From assembly GCF_900101745.1 (NCBI RefSeq), contig NZ_FNAD01000007.1, positions 62,001-126,000 of the forward strand: DNA of 64,000 bases, written 5' to 3'. Both the position numbers and the translations under genes were made by a program. Under the pieces are notes generated by a model. That model worked only from the letters and a program-made list of their open reading frames with translations. It did no database searches and was not told the origin of the DNA. Below, one piece after another: positions 18,419 through 27,042 of the stretch. Numbering within the stretch: the first letter of the stretch is position 1; each line of letters opens with the position of its first letter. Source of the stretch: Glycomyces harbinensis (GTDB lineage Bacteria; Actinomycetota; Actinomycetes; Mycobacteriales; Micromonosporaceae).

Positions 18419-19447
18419 ATGCTCGATATCGTGCGGCTTCGCATCCTCGCCGCGATCGCCCAGCACGGCTCGGTCACCAAGGCCGCGAAGCAGCTGCACT
18501 ACGCGCAGCCGTCCGTCAGCCACCACCTCGCCCGGCTCGAGGCCGAGACCGGCGCGCGGCTGGTCCAGCGGGTCGGCCGCGGCATCCGGCTCACCCCCGA
18601 GGGCCAGATGCTGGCGCGGCGGGCCGCCGAGATCATCGGCCGCGTGGACGCGGCCGCCGCCGAGCTGGACGACATGCTGGGCCTGCGCATGGGGCGCGTG
18701 CGGCTCGCGGGGTTCCAGTCGGCGCTGAGCACGCTCGTGCCCGAAGCGGCGGCGGCGATGCGCCGCGACCACCCCGGCGTCGAGGTGAACCTGGTCGAGG
18801 CCCACCCCGAGATCGCGCTGGCGCAACTGCGCGACGGCGAGGTCGACGCCGCGATCATCTTCCGCTACGACGACGCCCTCCCCGACGACGTCCACGGGGT
18901 CCACCTGTTCGACGACCCGATGTACCTGGTCAGCGCCGAACCCGGCCAGACGCTGCTCGACCACCGCGACTCCGCGTGGATCGGCGGCTGCACGCGGTGC
19001 CGCCGCGAACTCCTGGACGCCTGCGCGGCCGTCGGCTTCACACCCGAGATCGCCTACACCAGCGACGACATCATCGTCCAGCACTCCCTGATCGCCGCCG
19101 GGCTCGGCGTGACCACCAACCCCGGCCTCGCGCTCCGCACCCACCATCGCGACGGCGTCGCAGCGACCGAGATCCCCCACTTCCGCAGGCGGGTCCACCT
19201 CGTGACCTACGGGGAACCCCCGGACCCTCCGGCGACGGCGGCCTTCATCGCCGCGCTCCATGTTGCGGCGCAACGATATGCGTTATCGGCGTCGAACCGC
19301 GGCGGCCAGCGGGCACCTGGAACGCCCCTTCCGCCCGATCGGCTTCGGCGATGCCCTAGGCCAGGGGCGCCCGCTCCGAGCTTGACGGCCGTCCCGCCTC
19401 ACCGGCGGCGTGCGACCCGGATACTGGTGGTCGGTCATGGAAGCTGA
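18419..19447 (+). CDS. LysR-family transcriptional regulator with unusual C-terminal tail
   Basis: A 342-aa protein. The N-terminal winged HTH (LDIVRLRILAAIAQHGSVTKAAKQL, then QPSVSHHLARLE) is followed by a two-lobed effector domain to about residue 290. The last 50 residues are Pro/Arg-rich (PGTPLPPDRLRR, PHRRRATRIL) and look like unselected sequence, so an ancestral stop may have been lost. It is divergent from the small-protein/VOC operon and 17 bases before the NmrA-type reductase, either of which may be its target. Confidence 0.88.
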   Translation: MLDIVRLRILAAIAQHGSVTKAAKQLHYAQPSVSHHLARLEAETGARLVQRVGRGIRLTPEGQMLARRAAEIIGRVDAAAAELDDMLGLRMGRVRLAGFQSALSTLVPEAAAAMRRDHPGVEVNLVEAHPEIALAQLRDGEVDAAIIFRYDDALPDDVHGVHLFDDPMYLVSAEPGQTLLDHRDSAWIGGCTRCRRELLDACAAVGFTPEIAYTSDDIIVQHSLIAAGLGVTTNPGLALRTHHRDGVAATEIPHFRRRVHLVTYGEPPDPPATAAFIAALHVAAQRYALSASNRGGQRAPGTPLPPDRLRRCPRPGAPAPSLTAVPPHRRRATRILVVGHGS

Positions 19448-19464
19448 GGAAAGGGGACCAGGGC

Positions 19465-20316
19465 GTGGGAATCATCGCCGTCACCGGGGCCACCGGTCAA
19501 CTGGGGTCGCGGGTGGCCCGAATGCTCGCCGATCGCGGAGTGCCGCAACGGCTCGTCGTCCGCGACCCGTCGCGCGCGCCCGAGCTGGACGGGGCGGAGG
19601 TCGCGGTCGCGTCGTTCGAGGACGAATCCGCCCTGCGCACCGCATTGTCCGGAGTGGACACGCTGTTCCTGGTCTCGGCGCACGAGAGCGCGGACCGGAT
19701 GCCCGAACACCGCAGCGCCGTGCGCGCGGCGGTGGCGGCCGGGGTCGACCGCGTCGTCTACACCTCGTTCATGGGCGCATCCCCGCTGGCCACGTTCACC
19801 TTCGCGCGCGAGCACTCGCAGACCGAGCGGCTCATCGCCGAGTCCGGGCTGCGGCTCACGGCGCTGCGCAACTCGCTGTACGCCGACATGCTGCCGCTCT
19901 TCGTCGACGGCGACGTGATCCGCGGCCCGGCCGGGCAGGGCAGGGTCGCCTGGGTCGCCCGCCACGACGTGGCCCGACTCGCGGTGGAGGCCCTGCTTGA
20001 TCCGGCGCACGCCGACCGCGTCTACGACGTGTCCGGCCCCGAACCGGTCGACCTGCACGAGTCCGCGCGGATCCTGAGCGAGGTCACCGGCCGCGAGATC
20101 GGCTACGTCGCCGAGACCGACGAAGAGGCCCGCGCCTCCCGCGCGGGCTCCGAACCATGGCAGATCGACGGGTGGGCCGGCTCCTACAAGGCCGTCGCCA
20201 CGGGCGAGACCTCGGTGACCAGCCACACCATCGAGCACGTGACCGGCAGGCGCCCTTGGACTCTCGAAGAGTTCCTGCGCAGCGAGCCGGAATCCTGGAG
20301 CCACCTCGCCGCCTGA
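19465..20316 (+). CDS. NmrA-like NAD(P)-binding atypical SDR
   Basis: A 283-aa protein starting GIIAVTGATGQLGSRVARMLADRG, a Rossmann motif GxxGxxG. The NmrA/quinone-reductase-2 type pattern follows: LVVRDPSRAPEL, VDTLFLVSA, VVYTSFMGASP, and RNSLYADML in place of a classical YxxxK. The GTG start has AAGGGGA upstream. Family members are NADPH-dependent quinone reductases or redox-sensing regulators. It follows the LysR gene closely and may be co-transcribed with it. Confidence 0.85.
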   Translation: MGIIAVTGATGQLGSRVARMLADRGVPQRLVVRDPSRAPELDGAEVAVASFEDESALRTALSGVDTLFLVSAHESADRMPEHRSAVRAAVAAGVDRVVYTSFMGASPLATFTFAREHSQTERLIAESGLRLTALRNSLYADMLPLFVDGDVIRGPAGQGRVAWVARHDVARLAVEALLDPAHADRVYDVSGPEPVDLHESARILSEVTGREIGYVAETDEEARASRAGSEPWQIDGWAGSYKAVATGETSVTSHTIEHVTGRRPWTLEEFLRSEPESWSHLAA

Positions 20317-20357
20317 GCGCTCATCGCCGACGCCACCGGAGCGCGGGGGAGTCGACC

Positions 20358-20382
20358 GCGCGGCGCCCTCAGGGCGCCGCGC
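20358..20382. terminator. bidirectional hairpin terminator
   Basis: GCGCGGCGCCC and GGGCGCCGCGC form an 11-bp perfect stem with a TCA loop, between the convergent NmrA-type and NTF2-like genes. Confidence 0.7.
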
Positions 20383-20390
20383 CGCCGCCG

Positions 20391-20720
20391 CTATTCGATG
20401 ACCAGGCGCGCGATCTTGCCGTCGCGGACCTGGAACTTCAGCGTTCCGGTGCCGTTGAACCGGTTGCCGCTCACCTTGAGGGTGACGTCCCATTCCTGGG
20501 GGCTCTTGCCGGGTTCGGCCGCGATGACCTCGAACCTGCTCTCCATGCCGATGTTGTCGGTCTGGTTCCACCGCGCCGCCCCTTCGACGCCGGTGAACTC
20601 GCGCCCCCAGTCGTTCAGGTAGGCGTCCGCGGTGAACACCGCCAGGAAGCGGTCGGTGTCGCCCGCGTTGGTCGCGTCGATGAACTCCTGGATCGGCGCC
20701 GGCAGCTGGATGTCCGTCAT
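20391..20720 (-). CDS. Nuclear transport factor 2 (SnoaL-like) family protein
   Basis: A 109-aa protein. The N-terminal helix IQEFIDATNAGDTDRFLAVFTADAYLNDWGREF is the typical NTF2-like entry, followed by beta strands ending KFQVRDGKIARLVIE. The ATG at 20720 has GGAGGAAG 3 bases upstream. NTF2-like proteins of this size are ligand-binding or isomerase-like; no substrate is indicated. It is probably monocistronic. Confidence 0.83.
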   Translation of the reverse strand: MTDIQLPAPIQEFIDATNAGDTDRFLAVFTADAYLNDWGREFTGVEGAARWNQTDNIGMESRFEVIAAEPGKSPQEWDVTLKVSGNRFNGTGTLKFQVRDGKIARLVIE

Positions 20721-20888
20721 GTCTTCCTCCACGCTCGGTTGCAGCACGTCATGACGCTACTGCCGATGCGGGGACCGGATCCAGAGTTCGCCCATCCCTG
20801 GATCGACGGTCGGGGGAGCCGGCGCCGCCGCGCGTCCGCTGTTCCGCGACCGCCGCGAGTTCGGAGCGACCGCACCCGCTCGATCAGC

Positions 20889-20930
20889 GCGGCCGCCGCG
20901 GGCCCCATGGGGAGCGCCCGCGGCGGCCGC
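20889..20930 (-). terminator. 15-bp-stem hairpin after aztD
   Basis: GCGGCCGCCGCGGGC (20889-20903) pairs perfectly with 20916-20930. It begins 16 bases beyond the aztD stop. The remaining stretch to 20720 is the upstream region of the NTF2-like gene; no further gene is visible in it. Confidence 0.7.
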
Positions 20931-20945
20931 GTGTCGGGGAGCCGT

Positions 20946-22091
20946 TCAGACCCCGGTCATCTCGTTGGCCGGGTTCGGCAGGTCCGCCTCGGCGGTGACC
21001 TCGCCGGATGCGAGGTCGACGGCGTAGATCTTCGAGGTGATCGGGTCGTTCACATAGGCGGTGTCGCCGCGCACGAAGACGGAGGGACGGGCCTCCTGCC
21101 ATTCGATCGGCTCCTCCCAGGCGTCGATCACCGGGAACGACTGGGCGACAACGGCGTTCTCCATGTCGATGACGTGGAGCGCGCCGTCGGTGCCCAGCAG
21201 CAGGCCCTCGCCCCCGGGACCGCGGGCCAGCGACCTGAAGGTGTAGCTGGTCCCCACGTCGAGCAGCCGCAGTTCGCCGGTCTCGGTGTCGATGATCGAC
21301 ACCCGTTCGGGGCGCTCCAGCTCGGCCTCGGGGTCGACCTTGTAGTCGCCGAGGATGAACGGGGAGTCCTCATGCCCTCTCGTGTTGCCGATGCGGCCGT
21401 AGTCGTCGGGACTGTCGACCTTGGTGATCGCGCCGTCCTTGTAGATCAGCACGCCGTTCTCGCAGCCGACGACGATCGCCTCGTTCAAGGCTGCCGATTC
21501 GCCGTGCACCCCAGGGCATTCCTCGCTGCGGGCGATCTCGCCGCCCTCGGTGTCGAGCACCTGGATGCCGGTCCGGGTCTCCTCGTCGCCGTGGGTCACC
21601 AGCAGTTCGCCGTTCGCCAACTGCACGGCGACACCGTGGTGCGCGTGCTCGGTGGTGAAGGTCCGGGTCTCGGGCAGTCCGTCCCCCAGGTCCTGCGGGT
21701 CGAACGTGGTGACTTCTCCGGTGCCGTCGGAGAACAGCGCGGTGACGCCGGCGTGGTTGACCGCGTGACCGGGTTCGGGGGCGGCGAACTCGTCCTCTGT
21801 CAGCTCGGCCGACACCGCGTCCAGCACCCGGAATCCGGTCGAGGTGGACACGAGGACGTGGTGGCCGTCGCCGGCGGGGTTCAGCCGGTTGAAGCCTTCG
21901 AGGGGGATGTCCTCCACGACCTCCAGCGTCTCGCCGTCGAGCACGTAGATGCCGCCGTCGTAGGTGACGACCACGGCGTCGGCGACCTCGACGGCCTCCT
22001 CGTCCGGGTTCTCCTCGGCGGGTGCGGAACAGGCCGCGAGCAGCAGCCCTGTGGCCAGTAGCGAGGGCACCGCTAGTTTGCGAACGCTCAT
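20946..22091 (-). CDS. aztD: Zinc metallochaperone AztD
   Basis: A 381-aa beta-propeller protein with a lipoprotein signal (LLLAAC). AztD hands zinc to the binding protein AztC outside the membrane. Conserved His-bearing loops are visible: GHAVNHAG, EHAHHGVAVQ, VTHGDEE, ECPGVHGES and RGHEDSPF, plus the pair of cysteines in ECPG and VGCENG. It is the last gene of the azt operon, 67 bases after aztC, and is followed by a strong terminator. The operon is probably Zur-repressed from the aztB promoter. Confidence 0.85.
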   Translation of the reverse strand: MSVRKLAVPSLLATGLLLAACSAPAEENPDEEAVEVADAVVVTYDGGIYVLDGETLEVVEDIPLEGFNRLNPAGDGHHVLVSTSTGFRVLDAVSAELTEDEFAAPEPGHAVNHAGVTALFSDGTGEVTTFDPQDLGDGLPETRTFTTEHAHHGVAVQLANGELLVTHGDEETRTGIQVLDTEGGEIARSEECPGVHGESAALNEAIVVGCENGVLIYKDGAITKVDSPDDYGRIGNTRGHEDSPFILGDYKVDPEAELERPERVSIIDTETGELRLLDVGTSYTFRSLARGPGGEGLLLGTDGALHVIDMENAVVAQSFPVIDAWEEPIEWQEARPSVFVRGDTAYVNDPITSKIYAVDLASGEVTAEADLPNPANEMTGV

Positions 22092-22158
22092 GCAGATCAC
22101 TTTCCTGTTGTCGATGGGTACGGGCAGGCCCTCCCGCTCGTGCGTGGGAGGAAGTTCT

Positions 22159-23085
22159 TCATTCGTCGCCAAGGCCTTCGGCGATGGACTCGGCGTTGCT
22201 GCGGGCCATCTCCAGGTAGGTTCCGGCGCCTTCGCCGGGCCGGGTGAGCGACTCGGTGAACAGCGGCACGATCTCGATGTCCACATCGGTCTCCTCGGCC
22301 ATGGCCCGGACCAGCAGGTCCGGTTGCGAGGAGTCGGCGAACACCACGGGGACACCGGATTCGGCGACGGCGTCGGCCAGGTCCTTCAAGTCGGACGCGC
22401 TGGGCGATGCGAGCGTGGTGCCGCTGGGAATGACCGCGCCGATGATCGCGAAGTCGTAGCGCTCGGCCAGGTACCCGAAGACATGGTGGTTGGTGACGAG
22501 CTTGCGCCGCTCCTGGGGAATCCGGTCGAACAGCTCTGTGGTGTGCTCGTGCAGCTCGTCGATCTGCGCCGCATACTCGTCGGCGTTGGCGCGGATCCGC
22601 TCGGCGTCGACTCCCGAGACCTGCTCGATCACCTGGTCGGCGATGAGGTCCACGGCGTCGCGCACGCGCACCGGATCCGTCCAGAAGTGGGGATCGGGCT
22701 GCCCCGCGGTCGCATCGGCGGTGTAGTCGATCGGGTCGACGCCCTCACCGACGGCGAGAGCGGGCACCCCGGACGCCACGGCCGCCTCGACATGGCCGAT
22801 GACCCCCTCTTCGAGGCCGAGTCCATTGTGAACCAGCAGCTCGGCCTGTTCGAGCGAGGCGGCCTGCTGCGCGGAGACGCCGAACGAGTGGGGATCGGCA
22901 TCCGCCTGCATCAGCACCGTCACCTCGGCCTGGTCGCCGACGATGTTCTGCGTGATGTCGCCCAGGATGTTGGTGGTGACGACGATGCCGGACCGGTCCG
23001 ATTCGAAGGCGGCGCAGCCCGACAGCGCGGCGGCGGCGAACAGCGACAACGCCAGCGATGCGCGGCGCGTGAACACGGCTACCAT
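22159..23085 (-). CDS. aztC: Zinc ABC transporter substrate-binding lipoprotein AztC
   Basis: A 308-aa cluster A-I metal-binding protein with lipobox ALSGC. Zinc ligands are expected at ADPHSF, DPHFWTD, TNHHVFGY and the Asp in VFADSSQ. The long linker helix separates the two lobes as in ZnuA/AztC. The ATG lies within the last codons of the upstream AztD-like gene (7-base overlap). It captures Zn(II), possibly via AztD, and delivers it to AztB. Confidence 0.9.
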   Translation of the reverse strand: MVAVFTRRASLALSLFAAAALSGCAAFESDRSGIVVTTNILGDITQNIVGDQAEVTVLMQADADPHSFGVSAQQAASLEQAELLVHNGLGLEEGVIGHVEAAVASGVPALAVGEGVDPIDYTADATAGQPDPHFWTDPVRVRDAVDLIADQVIEQVSGVDAERIRANADEYAAQIDELHEHTTELFDRIPQERRKLVTNHHVFGYLAERYDFAIIGAVIPSGTTLASPSASDLKDLADAVAESGVPVVFADSSQPDLLVRAMAEETDVDIEIVPLFTESLTRPGEGAGTYLEMARSNAESIAEGLGDE

Positions 23086-24242
23086 CCCGTCTGCACCATG
23101 TGGTCGGGCTGGAAGTCCAGCTCGAAGGTCCGGGCCAGGCGCAGGTCGTCCCGGTAGTCGATCTCGTAGACCGCCGTGCCGCCGGGATCGTTGACATAGG
23201 CGCGGGCGGTGTCGACCTGGATCGTCGGCGGCACACCGCCGTCGGCGACGGTCATCAGCTCGATCCGGGCGAGTTCGGCGCCGGTGCCGGGGTCGTAGGA
23301 CCGCAGCACGCCGTCCTCGGTGAGGACGAGGACGGGGGAGTCCTCGCCGGTCGCGCTCACCGCGACCGCGTCAGGGACGTCGATCTCCGTCCACCGCCGC
23401 TCCTTGAGGTCCAGCACCAGCACCTCGCCGGACAGGCCGTGGGCGGCCAGGACCGCGGTGCCGGGACGATGGTGGAAGCCGCCGTCGATCCCGCCGTCCG
23501 GGTAGGGGATCTTCTCCGCGGTCAGCTCCTCGTCGCCGCCACCGGCGATCAGCAGCGCGCCGTCCTCGCAGCCGAACACGGCGCCCCTCCTGGTGACGGT
23601 CGGCGCCTGCGGCTGGGGGCAGGACTCGGCGAGCTCGGACTCGAGCGCCCCGTCGCGGCCCAGCACCTGGACGGCGCCTTCGTCGACCGCCAGCAGCCGC
23701 TGGTCGTAGGGCAGAACGGCCTGCGCGCCCGTTTCGCCGGTCTGCGCCACCTCGCCGCCTTCCAGCGCATCGCGGTCGAGCGACAGCACCTCCTGCGCCG
23801 CGTTCAGGACGGTCACTGCCGGATCGCCGACGGGCGTGAATCCGGTGCCGTCGATCGCGCCGATCGAACCCGGCTCGGTCTTGTAGTAGTGCACGTGGTC
23901 GCCGTGGTCGACCGTCCAGACGCCGCTGTCGATGATCTGCGTGTCCGACGCGCCGGACACGTAGACGAAGCGGCCGTCGGTTCCCGTCGCCCGCACCCCG
24001 TCGACGGAGGCGATCTCGATCGACTCCTCCGTCACCGGGTCCAGGATGTGGACGTCTCCCGTGCCGGCCTCGGCCATGACGAGGCGCCATTGCGCTTCGG
24101 CGGTCTCCTCGGCGCCTTCGACGTATCCGTGCGGGGTGGGCTCCTCGGCATCGGGCGGTGCGCCGGATCCGATGGAGCAACCCGCGAGCAAGGCGCATCC
24201 AGCGGTCGCGACGGCCACGCGGGCCCTAGGCGCAAGCGGCAT
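23079..24242 (-). CDS. AztD-like propeller lipoprotein (second paralogue)
   Basis: A 387-aa lipoprotein (LLAGC) lying between aztB and aztC. The start directly abuts the aztB stop. The blade pattern and paired cysteines (ESCPQPQ..., FGCEDGALLI) align by eye with AztD (ECPGVHG..., VGCENGVLIY), but the AztD histidines in HAHHG, THGDEE and CPGVHGE are missing. It carries its own His-rich loop DHGDHVHYYK near residue 112. It is probably a zinc-handling partner of the importer with a different binding site; the role is inferred from position. Confidence 0.75.
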   Translation of the reverse strand: MPLAPRARVAVATAGCALLAGCSIGSGAPPDAEEPTPHGYVEGAEETAEAQWRLVMAEAGTGDVHILDPVTEESIEIASVDGVRATGTDGRFVYVSGASDTQIIDSGVWTVDHGDHVHYYKTEPGSIGAIDGTGFTPVGDPAVTVLNAAQEVLSLDRDALEGGEVAQTGETGAQAVLPYDQRLLAVDEGAVQVLGRDGALESELAESCPQPQAPTVTRRGAVFGCEDGALLIAGGGDEELTAEKIPYPDGGIDGGFHHRPGTAVLAAHGLSGEVLVLDLKERRWTEIDVPDAVAVSATGEDSPVLVLTEDGVLRSYDPGTGAELARIELMTVADGGVPPTIQVDTARAYVNDPGGTAVYEIDYRDDLRLARTFELDFQPDHMVQTGW

Positions 24243-25091
24243 TCAGTGTCCTTTCAGGGGCGTTGCGGTGAACTGGAACCGGTCCCGTACCAGGGCGGCC
24301 AGCACGGAGACGAAGAAGCACGCGACGGCGAACGCGGCGATGGTCGCCCCGGCGGCCGTCCCGAAGTGCCAGGAGATCAGCAGTCCGCAGACGGTGGCGC
24401 CGGCGCCGATCGCGGCGGCGCCGAGCATGATCGCGGGAATCCGATTGGCCCACAGGGCCATCGCGGCGGGCGGCGCGATCAGGAGGCCGAAGACCAGCAG
24501 CGTGCCGACCACGTGGAACGACGCCACGATCGCCAACGTCAGCAGGGCCGTCATCAGGAAGTGCGCCAGGCCGGGCCGCAGCCCGAGGGTCGCGGCCTTC
24601 CTCCGGTCGAACGCCAGCGCCACGAAGGACCGGTAGCCGGCGACGGTGAGCAGCAGTGCCACCGCCAGTGCCCCGGCCAGCACCAGCAGGTCGACGTTCC
24701 GCACCGCCAGCACGTCCCCGAACAGGAACCCGGTGAGGTCGACGGCGAAGGACTGGGAATGGGACACGATGATGACGCCGACCGAGAGCATCCCGACGAA
24801 CAGCAGGCCGATGCCGGTGTCCTGGGACAGGCGGGAGGTGCGGGACAGGGCCGTGACGCCCAGGGCCATCGCGACCGCGCTGAGGGCGGCCCCCAGCAGG
24901 AGGCTGCCGCCGAGCAGGGAGGCGATCGCGACGCCCGGGAGCATCCCGTGCGCCATGGCGTCGCTCATGAAGGCCATGCCGCGCAGTACGACCCAGGTGC
25001 CCGCCAGCCCGCAGATCACCGAGACGAGGAGTCCGCCCCACAGCGCCCGTGCCACGAAGCCGACCTCGAAGGGATCGGTCAACCATTCCAT
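24243..25091 (-). CDS. aztB: Zinc ABC transporter permease AztB
   Basis: A 282-aa ABC-3 family permease with about eight hydrophobic helices. It starts MEWLTDPFEVGFVARALWGG and has the family loop GTWVVLRGMAFMSDAMAHGMLPG. The ATG at 25091 sits 7 bases after a TATAGT -10 box, so the mRNA is probably leaderless. It forms the membrane channel with the AztA ATPase, which is encoded divergently. It is the first gene of the aztB - aztD-like - aztC - aztD operon. Confidence 0.9.
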   Translation of the reverse strand: MEWLTDPFEVGFVARALWGGLLVSVICGLAGTWVVLRGMAFMSDAMAHGMLPGVAIASLLGGSLLLGAALSAVAMALGVTALSRTSRLSQDTGIGLLFVGMLSVGVIIVSHSQSFAVDLTGFLFGDVLAVRNVDLLVLAGALAVALLLTVAGYRSFVALAFDRRKAATLGLRPGLAHFLMTALLTLAIVASFHVVGTLLVFGLLIAPPAAMALWANRIPAIMLGAAAIGAGATVCGLLISWHFGTAAGATIAAFAVACFFVSVLAALVRDRFQFTATPLKGH

Positions 25092-25098
25092 GGCAGGA

Positions 25099-25127
25099 AC
25101 TATAATGATAATCGTTTTCGTTTCCAA
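25099..25127 (-). promoter_or_regulatory. aztB promoter (TTGGAA-N17-TATAGT)
   Basis: On the minus strand TTGGAA (25127-25122) and TATAGT (25104-25099) are separated by 17 bases. The predicted start of transcription coincides with the aztB ATG. A perfect TATAAT (25101-25106) on the plus strand may serve aztA. The Zur-like box fills the spacer. Confidence 0.6.
25106..25120. promoter_or_regulatory. Zur-like box in the divergent aztA/aztB promoter
   Basis: TGATAATCGTTTTCG on the plus strand reads CGAAAACGATTATCA on the minus strand. It resembles the 7-1-7 palindrome bound by actinobacterial Zur (TGAAAATGATTTTCA type). It overlaps both divergent promoters, so zinc-loaded Zur would repress the whole importer. 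Confidence 0.7.
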
Positions 25128-25150
25128 CGCACTTGAGAGTGATCCCCGAC

Positions 25151-25786
25151 ATGCCGAACTCGATCGAACTGACCGAGGTGAGTGCGCGCCACGGCGCCGC
25201 GACCGTGCTGCACGGCCTGACCGTTTCGATTCCGGCGCAACGGGTCACCGCGCTGACCGGACACAACGGGTCCGGTAAGTCGACCCTGCTCGGCGTCCTC
25301 GCCGGCGCCCACGCGCCGGCGTCGGGGTCGCTGCGGCGGTCGCACGCACGACGCGCCGCTCTGGTGGTCCAGCGCAGCGAGGTCCCGGACGCGCTGCCCA
25401 TCACCGTCCGCCAGGCCGTGACCATGGGCCGGTGGGCGCACCGCGGCGCATGGCGGCGCCTCACCCGAGAAGACCGCTCCATCGCCGAACGCTGCATGGA
25501 CCGCCTCGGCGTCGCCGCCCTCGCCGACCGCCGGCTGAGCACCCTCTCCGGCGGGCAGCGCCAACGCGTCCTGCTCGCCCAAGGGCTCGCGCAGCAGTCG
25601 GACCTGCTGCTACTGGACGAACCCGCCACCGGCCTCGACGCCGAGGCCAAGGAGCAGATCGCCGCGCTGCTGGCCGAGGAGAGCGCCCGAGGGGTGACGG
25701 TCGTGCACGCCACCCACGACCTTGAAGACGCCGCCGACGCCGATCACCGCATCACCCTGTCGAACGGCCGCTTGCTGGCCCCGTAG
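25151..25786 (+). CDS. aztA: Zinc ABC transporter ATP-binding protein AztA
   Basis: A 211-aa ATPase: Walker A GHNGSGKST, signature LSGGQRQRVLLAQGLA, Walker B LLLLDEPATGLD and H-loop VVHATHD. The ATG (MPNSIELTEV) at 25151 is preferred over an upstream TTG. It is short for the family, with no extra C-terminal domain. It lies divergent from aztB with the Zur-like box between them, an arrangement that splits the transporter into two transcripts. Confidence 0.9.
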   Translation: MPNSIELTEVSARHGAATVLHGLTVSIPAQRVTALTGHNGSGKSTLLGVLAGAHAPASGSLRRSHARRAALVVQRSEVPDALPITVRQAVTMGRWAHRGAWRRLTREDRSIAERCMDRLGVAALADRRLSTLSGGQRQRVLLAQGLAQQSDLLLLDEPATGLDAEAKEQIAALLAEESARGVTVVHATHDLEDAADADHRITLSNGRLLAP

Positions 25787-25816
25787 ACGCCGCCGCGCCG
25801 GACCGCGGACACCACG

Positions 25817-25844
25817 GCGGCCCCTCTGACGACAGAGGGGCCGC
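25817..25844. terminator. bidirectional hairpin terminator after aztA
   Basis: GCGGCCCCTCTG and CAGAGGGGCCGC form a 12-bp stem with an ACGA loop, between convergent aztA and the HAF-repeat gene. Confidence 0.75.
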
Positions 25845-25904
25845 GCGGAACGACTCGTACCTCCGCGTGGAGACGATCCACGCGCTCGCAACGGTCTTCG
25901 GTGA

Positions 25905-27002
25905 CTACCCGCAGGTCCAGGTGACCGCGTTCGTGAGGGGCTGCTCGTCGGCGTCGTACTCGCCGATGAAGACGTCCCCGGCGAGCAGGGAGCCGTCGGC
26001 GCTGATCGCGACGACGTTGTCGCGGCTGGTGTTGTCGGCCGGATCGATCAGCCCCGGCAGTTCGACGATGGTCTCGCCGGACTGGTAGGCCGCGATCGGC
26101 GAGTCGCGGAGATGGCTGGCGACGGTCCCCTTGCCGCTGACGGCCACCCAGTCGCCGAGGTCGGTCATCTCGGCGGTGCCCTCGGCGAGGTTCCAGCGGA
26201 CGCCCCCGTAGCCGACGCCCGGGGCGCTCAGCCAACCTGAGGCCCAGTCGCCCTTGATGTCGGTGACCTCGGCGGAGGCATCGGCCAGGTCGACGCCCTC
26301 GGGCATCGCCAGGTAGTCGCCGGTGCCGTCGACATGCCACACATACGGCTTGGACTTGCCGGAGTTGTCACCCTCGACCTTGACATGGCCGACGATGGTG
26401 CCGTCGTTGCCGATGTCGGTGGCGCTGCCCAACTCGTTGCCCTCGGGCAGCGGCAGGTCGACCGGTCCGGTCCCGTCGGCCGGCCACAGGACGGGAATGA
26501 AGGTGCCGCCGCTCTCGCGGCTGCCGACGATGTCGCCCTTCGCGTTGATCGCGTGGGCCGAGCCGCCCTCCTCGGTCGGGAGCTCGGTCAGCTCGCCGTC
26601 GCGCCAGACGTACGGCACATACCCGGACATGAACGTCCAGCCGACGCCGACCCCTTTGGCGTTGACGTCTTCGAGCGTGGCGTAGTCGTTCAGCATCGGC
26701 ACCTCGGTGACGTCGCCGTCGGCGTACAGGAGCTGCTGCGGTGCGGGGCCGTCCGCGTCGGGCGATTCGGCGAGGTAGGCGATGACGGTGCCGTCGTTGC
26801 TCATGCCGGTGACCCTCGTGGACTGGTAGCCCTCGGGGATCGGCAGGGTCTCGAAGGCGCAGGCCTGCTGCACCGCGGTGTCGGACTCGTCCGCCGAGGC
26901 GAACTGGACCGAGACCACCGTCGCCGCGGCGACGGCCCCGACCGCGGCCGTGGCGGCGATCGCCTTGCGGGCCTTGAACCTTCGATTCACTCTGGTCTGC
27001 AT
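25905..27002 (-). CDS. Secreted HAF-repeat-like protein
   Basis: A 365-aa exported protein. The basic N-terminus (RVNRRFKARK) and a hydrophobic stretch end near FASADES, residue 38. Repeats of the form INxKGDIVG recur: VTGMSNDGTVIAYL, AINAKGDIVGSR, DIGNDGTIVGHV and AISADGSLLAGD, resembling the extracellular HAF repeat. A single Cys pair (QQACAF near residue 47, TWTCG at the end) could form a disulfide. The function is unknown; a beta-propeller is likely. An inverted repeat lies 40 bases upstream. Confidence 0.8.
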   Translation of the reverse strand: MQTRVNRRFKARKAIAATAAVGAVAAATVVSVQFASADESDTAVQQACAFETLPIPEGYQSTRVTGMSNDGTVIAYLAESPDADGPAPQQLLYADGDVTEVPMLNDYATLEDVNAKGVGVGWTFMSGYVPYVWRDGELTELPTEEGGSAHAINAKGDIVGSRESGGTFIPVLWPADGTGPVDLPLPEGNELGSATDIGNDGTIVGHVKVEGDNSGKSKPYVWHVDGTGDYLAMPEGVDLADASAEVTDIKGDWASGWLSAPGVGYGGVRWNLAEGTAEMTDLGDWVAVSGKGTVASHLRDSPIAAYQSGETIVELPGLIDPADNTSRDNVVAISADGSLLAGDVFIGEYDADEQPLTNAVTWTCG

Positions 27003-27042
27003 CGCATCAATTTCCCAGTCATCCGTGGATTCGCTTCCCGGC

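Noticed and set aside
25128..25148. TTG start at 25133 for aztA and TTG at 25127 for aztB.
   Set aside because: They would place the Zur-like box and promoters partly within coding sequence; the ATGs at 25151 and 25091 match the families and promoter geometry.
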